A DNA stretch of 64,000 bases from Tragulus kanchil (GCA_022376925.1 JAIOJX010000004.1:175055501-175119500); one strand, 5' to 3'; positions 1 to 11,620 are shown, counted from the stretch's first letter. A program made the numbers and translations. The notes: generated by a model from the sequence alone, not told the origin.

Positions 1-10
1 CCAGGTGAGG
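1..10 (+). other. Candidate exon 1 end with 5' splice donor
   Basis: The first ten bases read CCAG followed by GTGAGG, so CAG|GTGAGG matches the mammalian 5' splice-site consensus, with the cut after position 4. Being at the extreme left edge of a CpG island, this fits a first exon whose body lies outside the window. It is a single short motif, so chance is possible. No matching acceptor was identified with confidence anywhere downstream, which would make intron 1 longer than the window. Confidence 0.35.
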
Positions 11-760
11 GCCGCGCCGCGACGGCTGGGCTCCGCGGACGGACGCGGGGCGCTGGTGGGTGGCCGGGCCCGCGCCCCGTCAGGCCGCTGCGCCGGGGCC
101 GCGCTCCTCGCCCGAGGGCCGCCTCTGGGGCCGCGCCGGCGGCGCGCGAACTTCCTGCGGCGGAGGGAGGGGTGCGTTGCGGGGCGTCCGAGGGCCCGCG
201 GGGCGCCGGCGAGGTCGTCGAGGGGCCGCGGGAGGGCGAGGAGGACGGCGAGGGCGCCCCCCGGAGCCGACGGGGTCTCGGCTTGCGGGGGCAGCAGCTG
301 CGGAGCGGGGCCCGCGGAGGTCGAAGGGCTGCTGCCGGCGAGGGTGTGGACGGCCTTGGGGGCGACCTGGCGGGAGGAGCGCCGGCGGTGGGCGGTCGGC
401 GCCCCTGGGAGGGCAGCGCTGGGCCGGGGGGAGGCCTGGAGGGAAGGGGGCGGCCCGAGCGGCCAGGACACTTCTGCGGATGCGCCTGTTTGGGGCGCTT
501 TGAAGACCGTCCTCCGTTTCCTTCCTTCCCACCCTCCCCGACCCTCTCCCGGCGCTGTCTGGGGTGGGGTGGTGCGAGCCCTTGTCGTGAGCAGGTCCTC
601 GGGCTGCGGGCCGGGCGGGAGAGGCTGCGGGGGTTTGCCCCTTCGAGTCTTCCCAGACGGTCCCGCGGAGAAATGTGCGCGCCCTCCCTCTGGGGTTCCA
701 GCCTCCTGGGGCGTCCGGGAAGCCCCGGGCCGGGAGGGGTCGTGATTTTTGCCGCTCAGT
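1..760. promoter_or_regulatory. CpG island at the 5' end of an unidentified gene
   Basis: This stretch is extremely GC-rich with dense CpG dinucleotides and many G runs, and it changes to ordinary composition after about 760. Nothing else in the window resembles it. CpG islands of this kind mark promoters and first exons of mammalian genes. No TATA box or defensible start codon and exon can be assigned. The long open frames through it are expected in stop-poor GC-rich DNA. The splice donor at its left edge suggests transcription on the + strand, with most of the island lying downstream of exon 1, but a bidirectional promoter cannot be excluded. Confidence 0.8.
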
Positions 761-1251
761 CTCGGTGGCTCTTTGGGGTTCAGCTTCACCAGCGAAGGCT
801 GGCTTGCTTTTCAGACGGAGTTGGGGTCAGGACAGCGAGCTGTGCCACGCAGTTGCAGCCTTGGAGGGTTGGGCGCCCGAGGGCAGATGGCCTTCTGGTG
901 GGGGCTGCGCGCCGTTCCTGGGGCTTACCTTCTCCCCTTTACCGTAATTGTCATGCATGTCTGTGGTTAAGGGGGGTTGGCAGGTCGGAGTCTCCAGGGC
1001 TACTCATTACAGTTTACCAAACACTCCCTGGCCGTCTTGATGCAAATTGGGAGACCGGCTCAGAGACTTTAAACCTGGGCTGCGAGCCGTGGGAGCTCAC
1101 ACCATATGTTTTTTTCCCCTTTCTCCGTGGTTCCTTCCTCTCCAGTGATCCCAATACACTGGAGTTGTATTTTGACCCTCCTAGGATGGTGAGGTTGGAG
1201 CCCCGAGCAAAGGAACCAACCCAGGGGGCTCTTCTGGATGCCAGCCTTACC
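761..1251. other. Single-copy sequence, no gene seen
   Basis: Composition falls from CpG-island level to ordinary. I see no repeat, splice-flanked open frame or RNA gene here. It is probably the start of the first intron. Confidence 0.5.
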
Positions 1252-1449
1252 CTCCTCTTTTTTTTTTTAATTTTTATTTTACTTTTTACTTTTACAGTAA
1301 AAGTAAAAGTAAAAGTTTACTTTTTAAACCTTTTTTGTTGTTGTTGTTATTTCTTTTTTTTTTGTCTTTTTTACAGAGTTTTGTTGTTTACAGATATGTA
1401 TGATCCCAGACCGCCTTCCCCTTCTTGCCTGAAAGTTCTTACTCCTCTT
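1252..1449 (-). mobile_element. Unassigned short poly(A) retroposon, old copy
   Basis: A T-rich left end (the reverse of a poly(A) tail) is followed by the segment ACAGAGTTTTGTTGTTTACAG. The same segment occurs in related insertions at 24.0 and 39.1 kb. An 8-bp target duplication CTCCTCTT flanks it at 1252-1259 and 1442-1449. Compared with the younger copies, this one has lost internal sequence and has an added inverted copy of its tail at 1281-1310. I do not recognise the family, and no tRNA-type promoter boxes are visible. Confidence 0.6.
1281..1310. repeat. Near-perfect inverted repeat (hairpin)
   Basis: ACTTTTTACTTTTAC (1281-1295) is followed, one base later, by its near-exact reverse complement GTAAAAGTAAAAGT (1297-1310), with a further AAAAGT repeat after it. 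It lies in the tail region of the retroposon at 1252-1449, where the other two loci have no such inverted copy. Fold-back templated synthesis is a possible origin. Confidence 0.7.
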
Positions 1450-4152
1450 GAATCGCCAGCCTGCCTGCAACCTCGCCACAGAGGCATTAAAGGGGAGCCC
1501 CTGCAGCTGGGGCTTCTATGGATTCACATGGGGAACGATCACCTGTGGGCACTTAAACCTAATTCTCGAGTTTCACAGTCGTCTTGGTGAGGCTGCGTTA
1601 GTCAAGCTGCGAGACCACGCTATCATAAACTTCCCTGTGGCGTGTTTTTCTCCCGATGATTGTCTGAAAAACTTAAAGAAACTGGCGTGAGGCTTGGAGA
1701 TATTTATTACTTGGGAAAGTAATCGCAGCGCCGAGGCAGAGATGGGAGAGTAGTCTGCACTCCTAGTTCACTTTTAGGGAGAAGAATAAAAACTCATTTG
1801 AATAGAAATGTCATTCTTAACTCACACTGTTGAGGAACTGGAACTGTATTATTTTTAGCCTCACATGGGTAAGATATAGGTCATAATATTTAAATAATCT
1901 AAAAGTAGGTGTGTATAAAAAGCCAGATCTGGGTTTTGAACACAGCCTGTTGCTGGGACATAGTTGGCTTTCCCCGTCCTGAATGCCCAGTCCACATTTC
2001 TGATGGCCAGGAAGTTTCTGAGGTGGGAGTTGAGGGGCATTTGTCCTTCAGTTTTCTCATTTATTTATCTACTTAGAAGTCTGTGCGGAGCAAGTTAAGG
2101 GCCTAATGCTCAGGTTTCCTTCTGACCGGATCACAGTTGACTCCAGGATGTTATGGAGTATCAGAAAGATGGCACAGATTCCTTAATAACAGTAAGAGCA
2201 CTTTGTGTTTAGAGATCATGACAGCTTTTACCAAGTGCTCTCCGGCACCCTCCCCTGAACCTCTCGTCTGACTCTGGCCTGCCTTATCTGCCATCAGATT
2301 GTACTAGTGACTTTGTGAAGGCCACCCTGTAGGTTATTTCAGTAATGACCACGCTCACGTGAGTGCTGGCGGCGCTGGCTCAGTTTTTTCCACTTTAGAT
2401 AGTTTCTGCGGTGCAGCCATGCCTTCCTCAGGAAGTCCGTTTACATTTCAAAGTCGAGACCTTTTTTTACGGGCCTGGCTTCCATCCTTCACATTACCTG
2501 CAGGCACGTCAGAGCCTGAAACCTGACGGGCCCAGTGCTGGTTCCTGGGATGGTTGTGCAGGACTTTCATCAGATTTTCACTATGATGATCTTAAAATAT
2601 GATCTTAAAAGAAGATCATATGATGATCTTAAAAGAAGAACACAAAGCCTGTGCGATGCCACATTCCTGGCATACATGTAGTTCAGAGGTGGCTGTTTGA
2701 GGCACAATGGCCATCTAAGAGTAACGGACTGTAGTATTTTGATTAAAAGCACAAAATGACAAAAATTCCTTACTTTAACATATTAGCTTGCATTTATTCC
2801 CATGATTCTATGTTTACCCATTTATTTAATCAAAGAGAGCATCCTGTAGTCTAGTTTTGTTATTTCCTAGAATAAAAGCTTTTGTTTCGATATTAAAACT
2901 CCTTTGAGTGTTTCCTGAGATTAGATACTGAAAGAACAAGGTATGAGAGTACAGAAAATGCTGTCTCAGTGATCAAAGGCCTCAGCAAGAAACCTTAAGA
3001 AAAAAGAGGGTGGTTTAGCTGTAACTTTAGAAAGCGCGTGTGGTTCATACACTGTTAACGTGCTCTCTGGCTGTATGAGAGTGATGTGACTTTTTTCCTT
3101 TCTGGACCGTGGGTTTGTGGAGTGGGAGGGGTGCAGATGGACACTCAGTGCCCTGGGCTCCGTGCAGCCTTTTCCTGACTAGTTCTGAGGCCCAGGACAG
3201 TCACATATCATAGGATCTCAGTTTTTGTATTTAAGAGGTTCTTAACCTTTTGAGAAACTGATAGCAAGTACAGACTTCTTCCCAGAAAGCACCAGAGGTC
3301 TGGACCCCTGATTAGGAAATCTCTTGGGTCATTTCATCTCTAAGATCCCTCACCTCTGATAGTCTATAATCCTGGTTTTTTGGTCGTCTTTGAGCTGATA
3401 ATTATAGTGACTCGTAATTGTGGAAGACACATTCCAGAGCATTTTCGCCTGTCTTTTTTTTTTTAATCCCGCTAACATGTCTGAGCAGCGTAGTGGGTGA
3501 TGTCTCTTCCTTCTTACGACGGAGAAAGGAGTACCAGGCCTGGCCAGCGCTCCAGTAGGACGACACAGCCAGCAGCCTGTCCTGGGACAGAGTCAGGACT
3601 CCGATTGCCAGCTTGGGGTTTTTCCATTAAGTTTTGCTTCCTTGGTTGTCATTATGAGTTATGTTGGGCAGTGTAAATATCTCAGAGTGTGTCACTTGCA
3701 GAGGAAATACTTGTTCATTTGGTGAAAGGACTGTATTTTTGTCTGAATTTGGATCACTAAACACTTTTCTGCCTGTCAAAAGGTTGCTTACTATGTTTTT
3801 GTTATTTTTTTTTACTCCATACTTTTCACTGGGAAACATTTGTGGGACTTGAGTGTTTTGAGCAGACTTGTTCAATGTTTATTAATTAAAGAGTTCATTG
3901 AGATGATCACTTTTCAGTTGCATGGCACTTGAGAAACTTGTGAAATAAATGTTAAGAGAAAATTCCAAACATTTGACTTGTTCTGTCATGTCCCCACAGA
4001 TGAGACTTTCCTCGCAGCCTTAGAGGCCCCTCCCTGAGCCCAGAGCTACCGGGTGGGTTTGAGAGTTGGGGGTGGATCGTGCTGATCACCGTGACTGTCC
4101 ACAAGTGGCTTTCTGTGGCCTTCTGTTCAGATTCTGAGTATTTTAAGGGCTG
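1450..4152. other. Mostly single-copy DNA, no gene recognised
   Basis: Mixed, mainly AT-leaning sequence. Apart from the short direct repeats at 2583-2638 and short homopolymer runs (for example T runs near 3458-3467), I recognise no repeat family, RNA gene or coding exon. Confidence 0.4.
2583..2638 (+). repeat. Short direct repeats GATCTTAAAA
   Basis: The decamer GATCTTAAAA occurs at 2588-2597, 2601-2610 and 2625-2634, twice followed by GAAGA, giving a small irregular tandem array. Slippage is the likely origin. No function is implied. Confidence 0.7.
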
Positions 4153-4350
4153 TTTTTTTTTTTTTTTTTTCCCAGTTTATTAACAGAATACAACAGATCA
4201 GCTATGTCAAGCGCTTGTGTATGCAAGTCAGCTAAATACTAAAGCCCCACAGGCGTTAAGTGGTTTATTACTGATGGAAAGACTCATCATAATAAAGATG
4301 TTCTGAAGAATTAGACCTGGAGCTAACAGGATAGTATGCAGTAGCTATCA
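4153..4350 (-). pseudogene. Possible 3' end of a processed retrocopy
   Basis: On the minus strand, an AATAAA polyadenylation signal (complement at 4176-4181) is followed five bases later by a run of 18 A (4153-4170). This looks like the 3' end of a reverse-transcribed polyadenylated RNA. The spacing from signal to tail is shorter than usual. No target duplication was found, the upstream boundary is undefined, and the parent transcript was not recognised. It could also be a chance poly(T) run next to a TTTATT. Confidence 0.3.
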
Positions 4351-4699
4351 CTCAAATGTAGTACACGTCTGTGTTCTGGTACATTATGACCTATGCCTGT
4401 AAGGAGACTAGCCAACATCATGCACTCTCCAGGCGTGGAGAAGGGGGATCTGCTCATTTCACAAGGCATTTCTTTAGAATACTGGAGAGGTCGAGTCAGA
4501 CATGCACAGCCTCATGGAGGGGTCAGCTTCCCGAGGAGAATCGCTCCCGAGAGAGGCCGTGGTGAGACGAGGCTGTTGGAGGGCAAGGCCCCCAAGAAGG
4601 GTAATAAACTCCAGGCAGCTGCCACTGGGCAGGGGTGGCATCCATTTAACCACCCTGCCTGCCCTGAGCTCTGCTAGTGTGTATGGACCCGTCTCTGAC
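4351..4699. other. Single-copy sequence, no gene seen
   Basis: Nothing is recognised here. It may include more of the possible retrocopy to its left, but no open frame with recognisable protein similarity is visible on either strand. Confidence 0.35.
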
Positions 4700-4842
4700 C
4701 TGGGTCAGGAAGATCCCCTGAAGTAGGAAATGGCAACCACCTCCAGTATTCTTGTTTGGAAAATCCCAAGGACAGAGGAGCCTGGCGGGCTGCAGTCCAC
4801 AGGGTCACAAAGTGTTAGACACAGCTGAGCAACTGAGCACAG
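4700..4842 (+). mobile_element. Bov-tA SINE, 5'-truncated
   Basis: The sequence matches the Bov-A half of the ruminant SINE: AGATCCCCTGAAGTAGGAAA, TGGCAACCACCTCCAGTATT, GACAGAGGAGCCTGGCGGGC, and a terminal variant of GACACGACTGAGCAACTGA. The tRNA-like head is missing or too diverged to see. Numerous mismatches indicate an older insertion. Confidence 0.8.
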
Positions 4843-5821
4843 GTACACTGTGACGCACTTGTGCTATGACCAGGAAACTTACATCTGTTGAGTCTCTTCT
4901 TCTAGGGCCCTGGCTGAGATTTAAATACAGATAGAATGGCAGAGTTGATAGTAGTGAGCTGGGGAACTCCATTAGGCTGCTGTGTCAAAGTACCTGCTTT
5001 TTCTTTAAATTTCACTTCCTGGGCTGAGTGTTTGAAGAGAGTGTGCACTGATTAAGGGAAGTGGGCAAGATGGGTTGAAGGGAGCATTCCTGGCCACTGC
5101 ATGTGTGGTGCCCCTAACATTTGGTTCTGCTCACAGTTCGGAGATCCTGAGATTCAGGTGACCCTTAGTCAGGAGGTGAGCTTAGAAGCGATCCCATCTT
5201 TGTGATGGGAGCAGATAGGAGTGTGTACAAAGAAGGGGCAGACCCAGGACAGTGAGTCTGATTGCCTTCAGGACACTGCAGAGAGCTGACCTTCAAGGAG
5301 GTGACCTTGAAGTGGTGTTGCCACTTTCCAATCACCCTCCAGGCAGTGATGACTGGAAGGAGAGTCCCAGGCAGAGGAACTGAGCTGTAAAGAATGTGGA
5401 GGATGTGAGAGGCCCGGAGGGTGGATAGGCTTCAGATTGGTTGACCTGCCTTCCAGGCCAAGCTGGGATTTGGCCCTCCTAGCTGTTTGTGGGCAGCAGA
5501 CATAGCAGGTTGAAGCTCTGCACAGGAGTGAGGTGTCGGGAGAGAAGTCAGGCACATAGGGGATGGGTGATTTAACAAAAGTCACTTGGGTGCCTGTAGG
5601 CTCAAGAACTTCCCTGGAAGTTGTTAGGAAGCTGTGGTAATCTGTAACTAGAGGGGCTTCAACAGGGGGACTGGCGTCAGTCTTGACTCGGTTTCTTTGC
5701 CTGGATTTTCATTGGGCATACAGCAGCTGCCTGGAGTCTGCTGCTCTCTCCTTGTGGCTTATGCTCACACATTCATGCAGCTAGTGTGTTTCTTTCACTG
5801 CCACTTCGTGCAGGAAAAATG

Positions 5822-6057
5822 GTAGTATTGCGGTAAGATACAGCAAGTAGCATGGCTTCAGAGCCACACAGCCCGGGTTTGAGTTCCAGCTTCACTGCTA
5901 GGGAGCTGTGGTCTTCCTTGACCAGAGGCTTCAACATCTTCAGAAACCAGGGTACTGGCAGCCTGTTCCTCGTATGACTTGGGGAGAGCAGTGTGAGGAA
6001 ATGGACGCTCAGCACCTGTGCCTGGTCTGTGGTGCCCACTCGGCATTGTTGGTGTCC
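5822..6057 (+). mobile_element. MIR SINE
   Basis: Resembles the MIR consensus in order: a head like AGTAGCATGGCTTCAGAGCC, then CCCGGGTTTGAGTTCCAGCT, TCACTGCTAGGGAGCTGTGG, and a tail like AGCACCTGTGCCTGG. It is ancient and diverged, as expected for a pan-mammalian repeat. Confidence 0.75.
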
Positions 6058-6895
6058 CTCAAAGTGCAGTGTCTACCTGAGTGAACTGACTGATTTGGAG
6101 ACGTGTACCTTTAAAAGGCTCAAACTAATGTTTGTCATCCACTTCTATTGAAAATCCTTCTAAGATGTGTTACCCTTTCTCAGCCTAAGTGTGTTCCATC
6201 ACCTCGGACCTTGGTGACTCGGGGTCACAGGGATGCAGTTGTCGATGTGGATGAGCTTAGAAGCGATCCCATCTTTGTGATGGGAGCAGATAGGAGTGTG
6301 TACAAAGAAGGGCAGACCCAGGACAGTGAGTCTGATTGCCTTCAGGACACTGCAGAGAGCTGACCTTCAAGGAGGTGACCTTGAAGTGGTGTTGCCACTT
6401 TCCAATCACCCTCCAGGCAGTGATGACTGGAAGGAGAGTCCCAGGCAGAGGAACTGAGCTGTAAAGAATGTGGAGGATGTGAGAGGCCCGGAGGGTGGAT
6501 AGGCTTCAGATTGGTTGACCTGCCTTCCAGGCCAAGCTGGGATTTGGCCCTCCTAGCTGTTTGTGGGCAGCAGACATAGCAGGTTGAAGCTCTGCACAGG
6601 AGTGAGGTGTCGGGAGAGAAGTCAGGCACATAGGGGATGGGTGATTTAACAAAAGTCACTTGGGTGCCTGTAGGCTCAAGAACTTCCCTGGAAGTTGTTA
6701 GGAAGCTGTGGTAATCTGTAACTAGAGGGGCTTCAACAGGGGGACTGGCGTCAGTCTTGACTCGGTTTCTTTGCCTGGATTTTCATTGGGCATACAGCAG
6801 CTGCCTGGAGTCTGCTGCTCTCTCCTTGTGGCTTATGCTCACACATTCATGCAGCTAGTGTGTTTCTTTCACTGCCACTTCGTGCAGGAAAAATG

Positions 6896-7131
6896 GTAGT
6901 ATTGCGGTAAGATACAGCAAGTAGCATGGCTTCAGAGCCACACAGCCCGGGTTTGAGTTCCAGCTTCACTGCTAGGGAGCTGTGGTCTTCCTTGACCAGA
7001 GGCTTCAACATCTTCAGAAACCAGGGTACTGGCAGCCTGTTCCTCGTATGACTTGGGGAGAGCAGTGTGAGGAAATGGACGCTCAGCACCTGTGCCTGGT
7101 CTGTGGTGCCCACTCGGCATTGTTGGTGTCC
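6896..7131 (+). mobile_element. MIR SINE, second copy from duplication A
   Basis: Same element as at 5822-6057, carried into copy 2 of duplication A. It is not an independent insertion. Confidence 0.75.
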
Positions 7132-7329
7132 CTCAAAGTGCAGTGTCTACCTGAGTGAACTGACTGATTTGGAGACGTGTACCTTTAAAAGGCTCAAACT
7201 AATGTTTGTCATCCACTTCTATTGAAAATCCTTCTAAGATGTGTTACCCTTTCTCAGCCTAAGTGTGTTCCATCACCTCGGACCTTGGTGACTCGGGGTC
7301 ACAGGGATGCAGTTGTCGATGTGGATGAG

Positions 7330-9380
7330 GCTTCAGACCCTGCTTGGAATACCTTTCCATTCTGCCGCTTACAAGACCCGTCTTGTCTGTTCTCTTCACG
7401 CCTAAGTTTCTCTCTGATTCTGTCCCCTTTGTTGGGGTAAAGGCCTGAAGGCGGTCTTATTCTCCCTGGATTTTGAGGGCAGCCCTGCCACACAGAGGCC
7501 TTGTTCCCATCTGGGTTGGTCATTCTGTGCTTGAGTTGAACATTACATGGGTTATAAGGAAGCCTGGCCTTCAGTGTTTTGACTAGCTTTAGTGACTTGG
7601 AAGGTAGCCTGTATGATGGCGATCTTAGCTCATACTTAGGTGGTGAAAATATAAAGACTTGAAAAAGCAAATTGTAAAGCAGTAGGTACACTCATCACGT
7701 GTGGAAAATATTAAAACAGTATATAATGACTGTAGTTAAGGTTGTAGAATTATGGAACGTTTCTTCTTGATTTCCAAACTGTTCTATTGCCCTTTACTTT
7801 CAAAATTAATATTTAAGCAATAAGTTGACTCTGTGGATTAAAATAAATAAATATATAAACAGCTTGGTTGCATTGGCATTTTCAGTTTACCAGGAATCTT
7901 CCCGTAGTCCTCACTGTGTTTTCAGAACAGACTTGTTGGTCTGCTGCCCTCATTTTTCAAGGGAAGAGAGGAGGGAGGTCTTGGGGAGGTCAGTGGTTTT
8001 GCCTGCGACTGGTCAGCCAGGACTCCATGTAGGCCAAGCCCATGTTTCTTAGAGAGCCCAGTCATGGGAGTCTCTGCTACGGCCTGCAGGGGGGTCTTTA
8101 ACACAGGGACTAAATTGTGGCTGGTACTTTGAAGTTTCCTACTGAATACACTGGATTTTATTATTGTAAAGTAATACCAAGCCATAGTTTATGAACATTT
8201 TCATAGTTTAAAGTACATTTGTGTTCCATGGTATCCAATTATGTTGTCGCCAGCTGAGTGTACCAAGATATGTGCTGTGGTTTTCAGAAGAGCCACAGAG
8301 CAGGCTCTGCACCCCACGTGGACCTCCAGGCCTGCTGTTAGTGGGTTCTCTAGCTGGCTGACTGCTGGAGGAGGGAGCGGGCCTACCTGGGTGCTGTTTA
8401 GCTTGGACATGACGATGTTTTAATTAAGGAAGGACCGTGCCCTCTGCACCACGAAGGTGTCATCAGCTAGGAGCCTGGCAGCCAGTGAGGAGAGCAAATC
8501 AGAGGCTGGGCATTGCCGTCTTGGACAGCCCTCTGGCTGTGGGGGGCTTCTGGGGGACCATATGGGAACTCTGCACTCCCTCTCATTCATTGGAACAGGT
8601 AGAGTTAACTCCGCTTTAAACAAGAGCAAACTGAGGCTCTGAGAGTGCAGTCACCTTCATAGGGTGGCTTGAATAAGTGCCTTCTGAGTCACTTGCCCTC
8701 AAATATGAAAAAAATCTTCCTTCCTCACCTCTCAGAAACATGGAAAAGAGGCAAGGTATGTGACCTTTTGTTTAAGACAGGATTTTTGCCTCCAACTAAC
8801 TTGATAAAGATAATCTGAGAGTTTGCAGTAATTTATCCAGTGGGGGGGAGGTCCAGCAGAAAGGGAGAGGCTTCTGAACAGCCCAATTGGGAATCCAGAG
8901 TCCCTGGCTTCAGTGGGAGTGTGCTTGCCTCGCCTTCCACTAGCTGCATTTTAAGAGGCATCATATGAAATTGAAAAAGCACTTACTTCGGGGAGAGGCA
9001 ATTACATTTCTGTAAAGCGTCCATTTGCGCTATACTTTGTAAACCTTCAAAAGAGCTTCACATTTCGTTGAGCTTGTGATAGCAAATGAAGATCGTCTGT
9101 ACAGTTGAGTTACACCAGATGTTTGTTTTTATGCATGTAAAATTTGTCACTTTTATGTCAGAAGGCTTTTTTTTTTTTGGCTTTGTGGTCTTTTAAAATT
9201 GGTACCACATAGAAAATAGTTTTCTTAAGTAAAGATCTCTGTATTTGACTTTCCATATGCACTGCAGTTTAAAGTATCTTAGCAGTAGCTGCACCTGCTG
9301 ACTGACTGCTTTGCCCTGAGCTTCAGAAGAGGCTGGAGAGCTGCGCTGGCTCTGTGTGGCCTCACTGCAGTACTCGAGAC
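7330..9380. other. Mostly single-copy DNA, no gene recognised
   Basis: No coding exon or RNA gene is defensible. A faint MIR-like stretch near 8595-8700 has CAAACTGAGGCTCTGAGAGTG, similar to the conserved MIR segment AAACTGAGGCTCAGAGAG, followed by a weak match. A T run occurs at about 9168-9178. Confidence 0.45.
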
Positions 9381-9524
9381 CCAGGCGGCCAGCTTGAACA
9401 TAAGGGCGCTGCAACGGGTGGGCTTCTGTGCTTTGCCCAGGGCGCCAGGGCTGCAGACGGGCGAGAGGATTCACAGCCGGCGTGGGCGCCGCCGTTGAGG
9501 TGGGTAGATTTCCTGGTACACTGA

Positions 9525-9712
9525 GCGCTCGGGGTGGCTCAGTTGGAAAGAAGCCGCCTGCAGCGCAGGAGACACAGGTTTGACCCCCGGGTCGGGAAGA
9601 GCTCCTGGAGGAGGAGATGGCCACCCACTCAGTATTCCTGCTGGGGACACCCGTGGACAGAGGAGCCTGGTGGGCTGCCGTCGAGTCGCAGAGAGCTGGA
9701 CACGACTGAGCA
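9525..9712 (+). mobile_element. Bov-tA SINE
   Basis: A tRNA-like head (GGGGTGGCTCAGTTGGAAAG, then ACACAGGTTTGACCCCCGGG as the B-box region) is followed by the Bov-A body with GGACAGAGGAGCCTGGTGGG and GACACGACTGAGCACACATA. It is moderately diverged. Confidence 0.88.
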
Positions 9713-10130
9713 CACATACCCCTCCCTGGCTGCATGTCCCTGCCTCTCATCAGTCTGCACTGTTATAACTGTGGTGTTCAGATTCCCTTGAATATTTTAT
9801 CAAATATTTTCCCAAGTTATTGTCATCATTCTTAAAAAAGCTTTAATTGTTGTGTAATCCTATTCATGTAATGAGACCAAATGTTCCCCTGATGATGGAC
9901 ATTTTAGGTTATTTCCATTTGTTGGTTTTTTTTTTTTGCTATTGTAGATTAAGTTGCAGTTTACAATTTCATTTTTCTTATTTGTGTAATTGGTTCCTGG
10001 ATATAAATTTCCAGAGATCTTGAATTAAAGGATACAAATATTTTAGCGTGGTTTGAAAGCCTGCTTTGTTGCTTCTGGGTTTTTCTTTTTGATATTTATG
10101 GATGAAAAAAATTGAGAGTTTTTGTTTTTT

Positions 10131-10383
10131 CTTTTGGCCTCTTTTTATTGTTTTTTAATTTATTTTCATCCATCTTTGTCCTTTGGCCTGTGTGGGCCTC
10201 CCATCGCAGTGGCCTCCCTCCCTGCAGAGCACCAGCTCTGGACGCATGTGCTCCAGAGGGCTGACGCACAACTGGAGTCCAGCCTCTCCACAGCACGTGG
10301 GATCTTCCCCGGCCAGGGAGCGAACTGGTGCCCCTTGCACTACAAGGCGGACTCTCTTACCCACTGGACCACCAGGGAAGCCC
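10131..10383 (-). mobile_element. CHR-type tRNA-Glu SINE, short-tail form
   Basis: Reading the minus strand, the element starts with GGGCTTCCCTGGTGGTCCAG (tRNA-Glu-like head with A box), continues through a B-box region and GATGGATGAAAATAAATTAA, and ends in AAGAGGCCAAAAG plus an A-rich tail. This is the 'type 1' tail ending used below. It is moderately diverged. It lies in copy 1 of duplication B. Confidence 0.88.
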
Positions 10384-10644
10384 AGGATTCTTTTTTCTCA
10401 TTAAAATGCTTTGGCTTTTAGAACTTGCAAGTATCTGAGATAAACTTTTGTTAGGTTTTCTTAAATGAATCCTATTTCCTCCTAAGTTTCTGGGTATTTA
10501 CTTTCAAATCTGGCTGCCAGGCGGCCAGCAATAAGGCGCTGCATTCTGTGCTTTGCCCAGGGCGCCAGGGCTGCAGACGGGCGAGAGGATTCACAGCCGG
10601 CGTGGGCGCCGCCGTTGAGGTGGGTAGATTTCCTGGTACACTGA

Positions 10645-10832
10645 GCGCTCGGGGTGGCTCAGTTGGAAAGAAGCCGCCTGCAGCGCAGGAGACACAGGTT
10701 TGACCCCCGGGTCGGGAAGAGCTCCTGGAGGAGGAGATGGCCACCCACTCAGTATTCCTGCTGGGGACACCCGTGGACAGAGGAGCCTGGTGGGCTGCCG
10801 TCGAGTCGCAGAGAGCTGGACACGACTGAGCA
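10645..10832 (+). mobile_element. Bov-tA SINE, second copy from duplication B
   Basis: Identical element to 9525-9712, shifted by 1,120 bp through duplication B. It is not an independent insertion. Confidence 0.88.
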
Positions 10833-11251
10833 CACATACCCCTCCCTGGCTGCATGTCCCTGCCTCTCATCAGTCTGCACTGTTATAACTGTGGTGTTCA
10901 GATTCCCTTGAATATTTTATCAAATATTTTCCCAAGTTATTGTCATCATTCTTAAAAAAGCTTTAATTGTTGTGTAATCCTATTCATGTAATGAGACCAA
11001 ATTTTCCCCCTGATGATGGACATTTTAGGTTATTTCCATTTGTTGGTTTTTTTTTTTTGCTATTGTAGATTAAGTTGCAGTTTACAATTTCATTTTTCTT
11101 ATTTGTGTAATTGGTTCCTGGATATAAATTTCCAGAGATCTTGAATTAAAGGATACAAATATTTTAGCGTGGTTTGAAAGCCTGCTTTGTTGCTTCTGGG
11201 TTTTTCTTTTTGATATTTATGGATGAAAAAAATTGAGAGTTTTTGTTTTTT

Positions 11252-11504
11252 CTTTTGGCCTCTTTTTATTGTTTTTTAATTTATTTTCATCCATCTTTGT
11301 CCTTTGGCCTGTGTGGGCCTCCCATCGCAGTGGCCTCCCTCCCTGCAGAGCACCAGCTCTGGACGCATGTGCTCCAGAGGGCTGACGCACAACTGGAGTC
11401 CAGCCTCTCCACAGCACGTGGGATCTTCCCCGGCCAGGGAGCGAACTGGTGCCCCTTGCACTACAAGGCGGACTCTCTTACCCACTGGACCACCAGGGAA
11501 GCCC
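11252..11504 (-). mobile_element. CHR-type SINE, second copy from duplication B
   Basis: Same element as 10131-10383, carried into copy 2 of the duplication with a 1,121-bp shift. Confidence 0.88.
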
Positions 11505-11620
11505 AGGATTCTTTTTTCTCATTAAAATGCTTTGGCTTTTAGAACTTGCAAGTATCTGAGATAAACTTTTGTTAGGTTTTCTTAAATGAATCCTATTTCC
11601 TCCTAAGTTTCTGGGTATCG

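Larger units (their letters stand above)
5177..7329 (+). repeat. Tandem duplication A (unit about 1,075 bp)
   Basis: Copy 1 (5177-6251) is followed directly by copy 2 (6252-7325), nearly identical, with one visible one-base length difference (GAAGGGGCAG versus GAAGGGCAG). The join shares TGAG with both outer ends (5177-5180, 6252-6255, 7326-7329). It contains a MIR element in each copy. See the findings for the window-wide pattern; most likely an assembly duplication. Confidence 0.95.
9381..11620 (+). repeat. Tandem duplication B (unit about 1,120-1,136 bp)
   Basis: Copy 1 runs about 9381-10516 and copy 2 about 10517-11620. The interior is almost identical. The first 45 or so bases of copy 2 lack several short stretches present in copy 1 (for example TTGAAC and ACGGGTGGGC), and the last bases of copy 1 diverge from the outer end of copy 2. 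That loss of quality only at the join suggests contig-end sequence rather than a biological duplication. Confidence 0.92.

Noticed and set aside
172..1590. Long + strand open frame of 472 codons through the CpG island
   Set aside because: It runs through stop-poor GC-rich DNA and then into a T-rich retroposon tail. The translated product is low-complexity with no domain. GC composition explains the frame.
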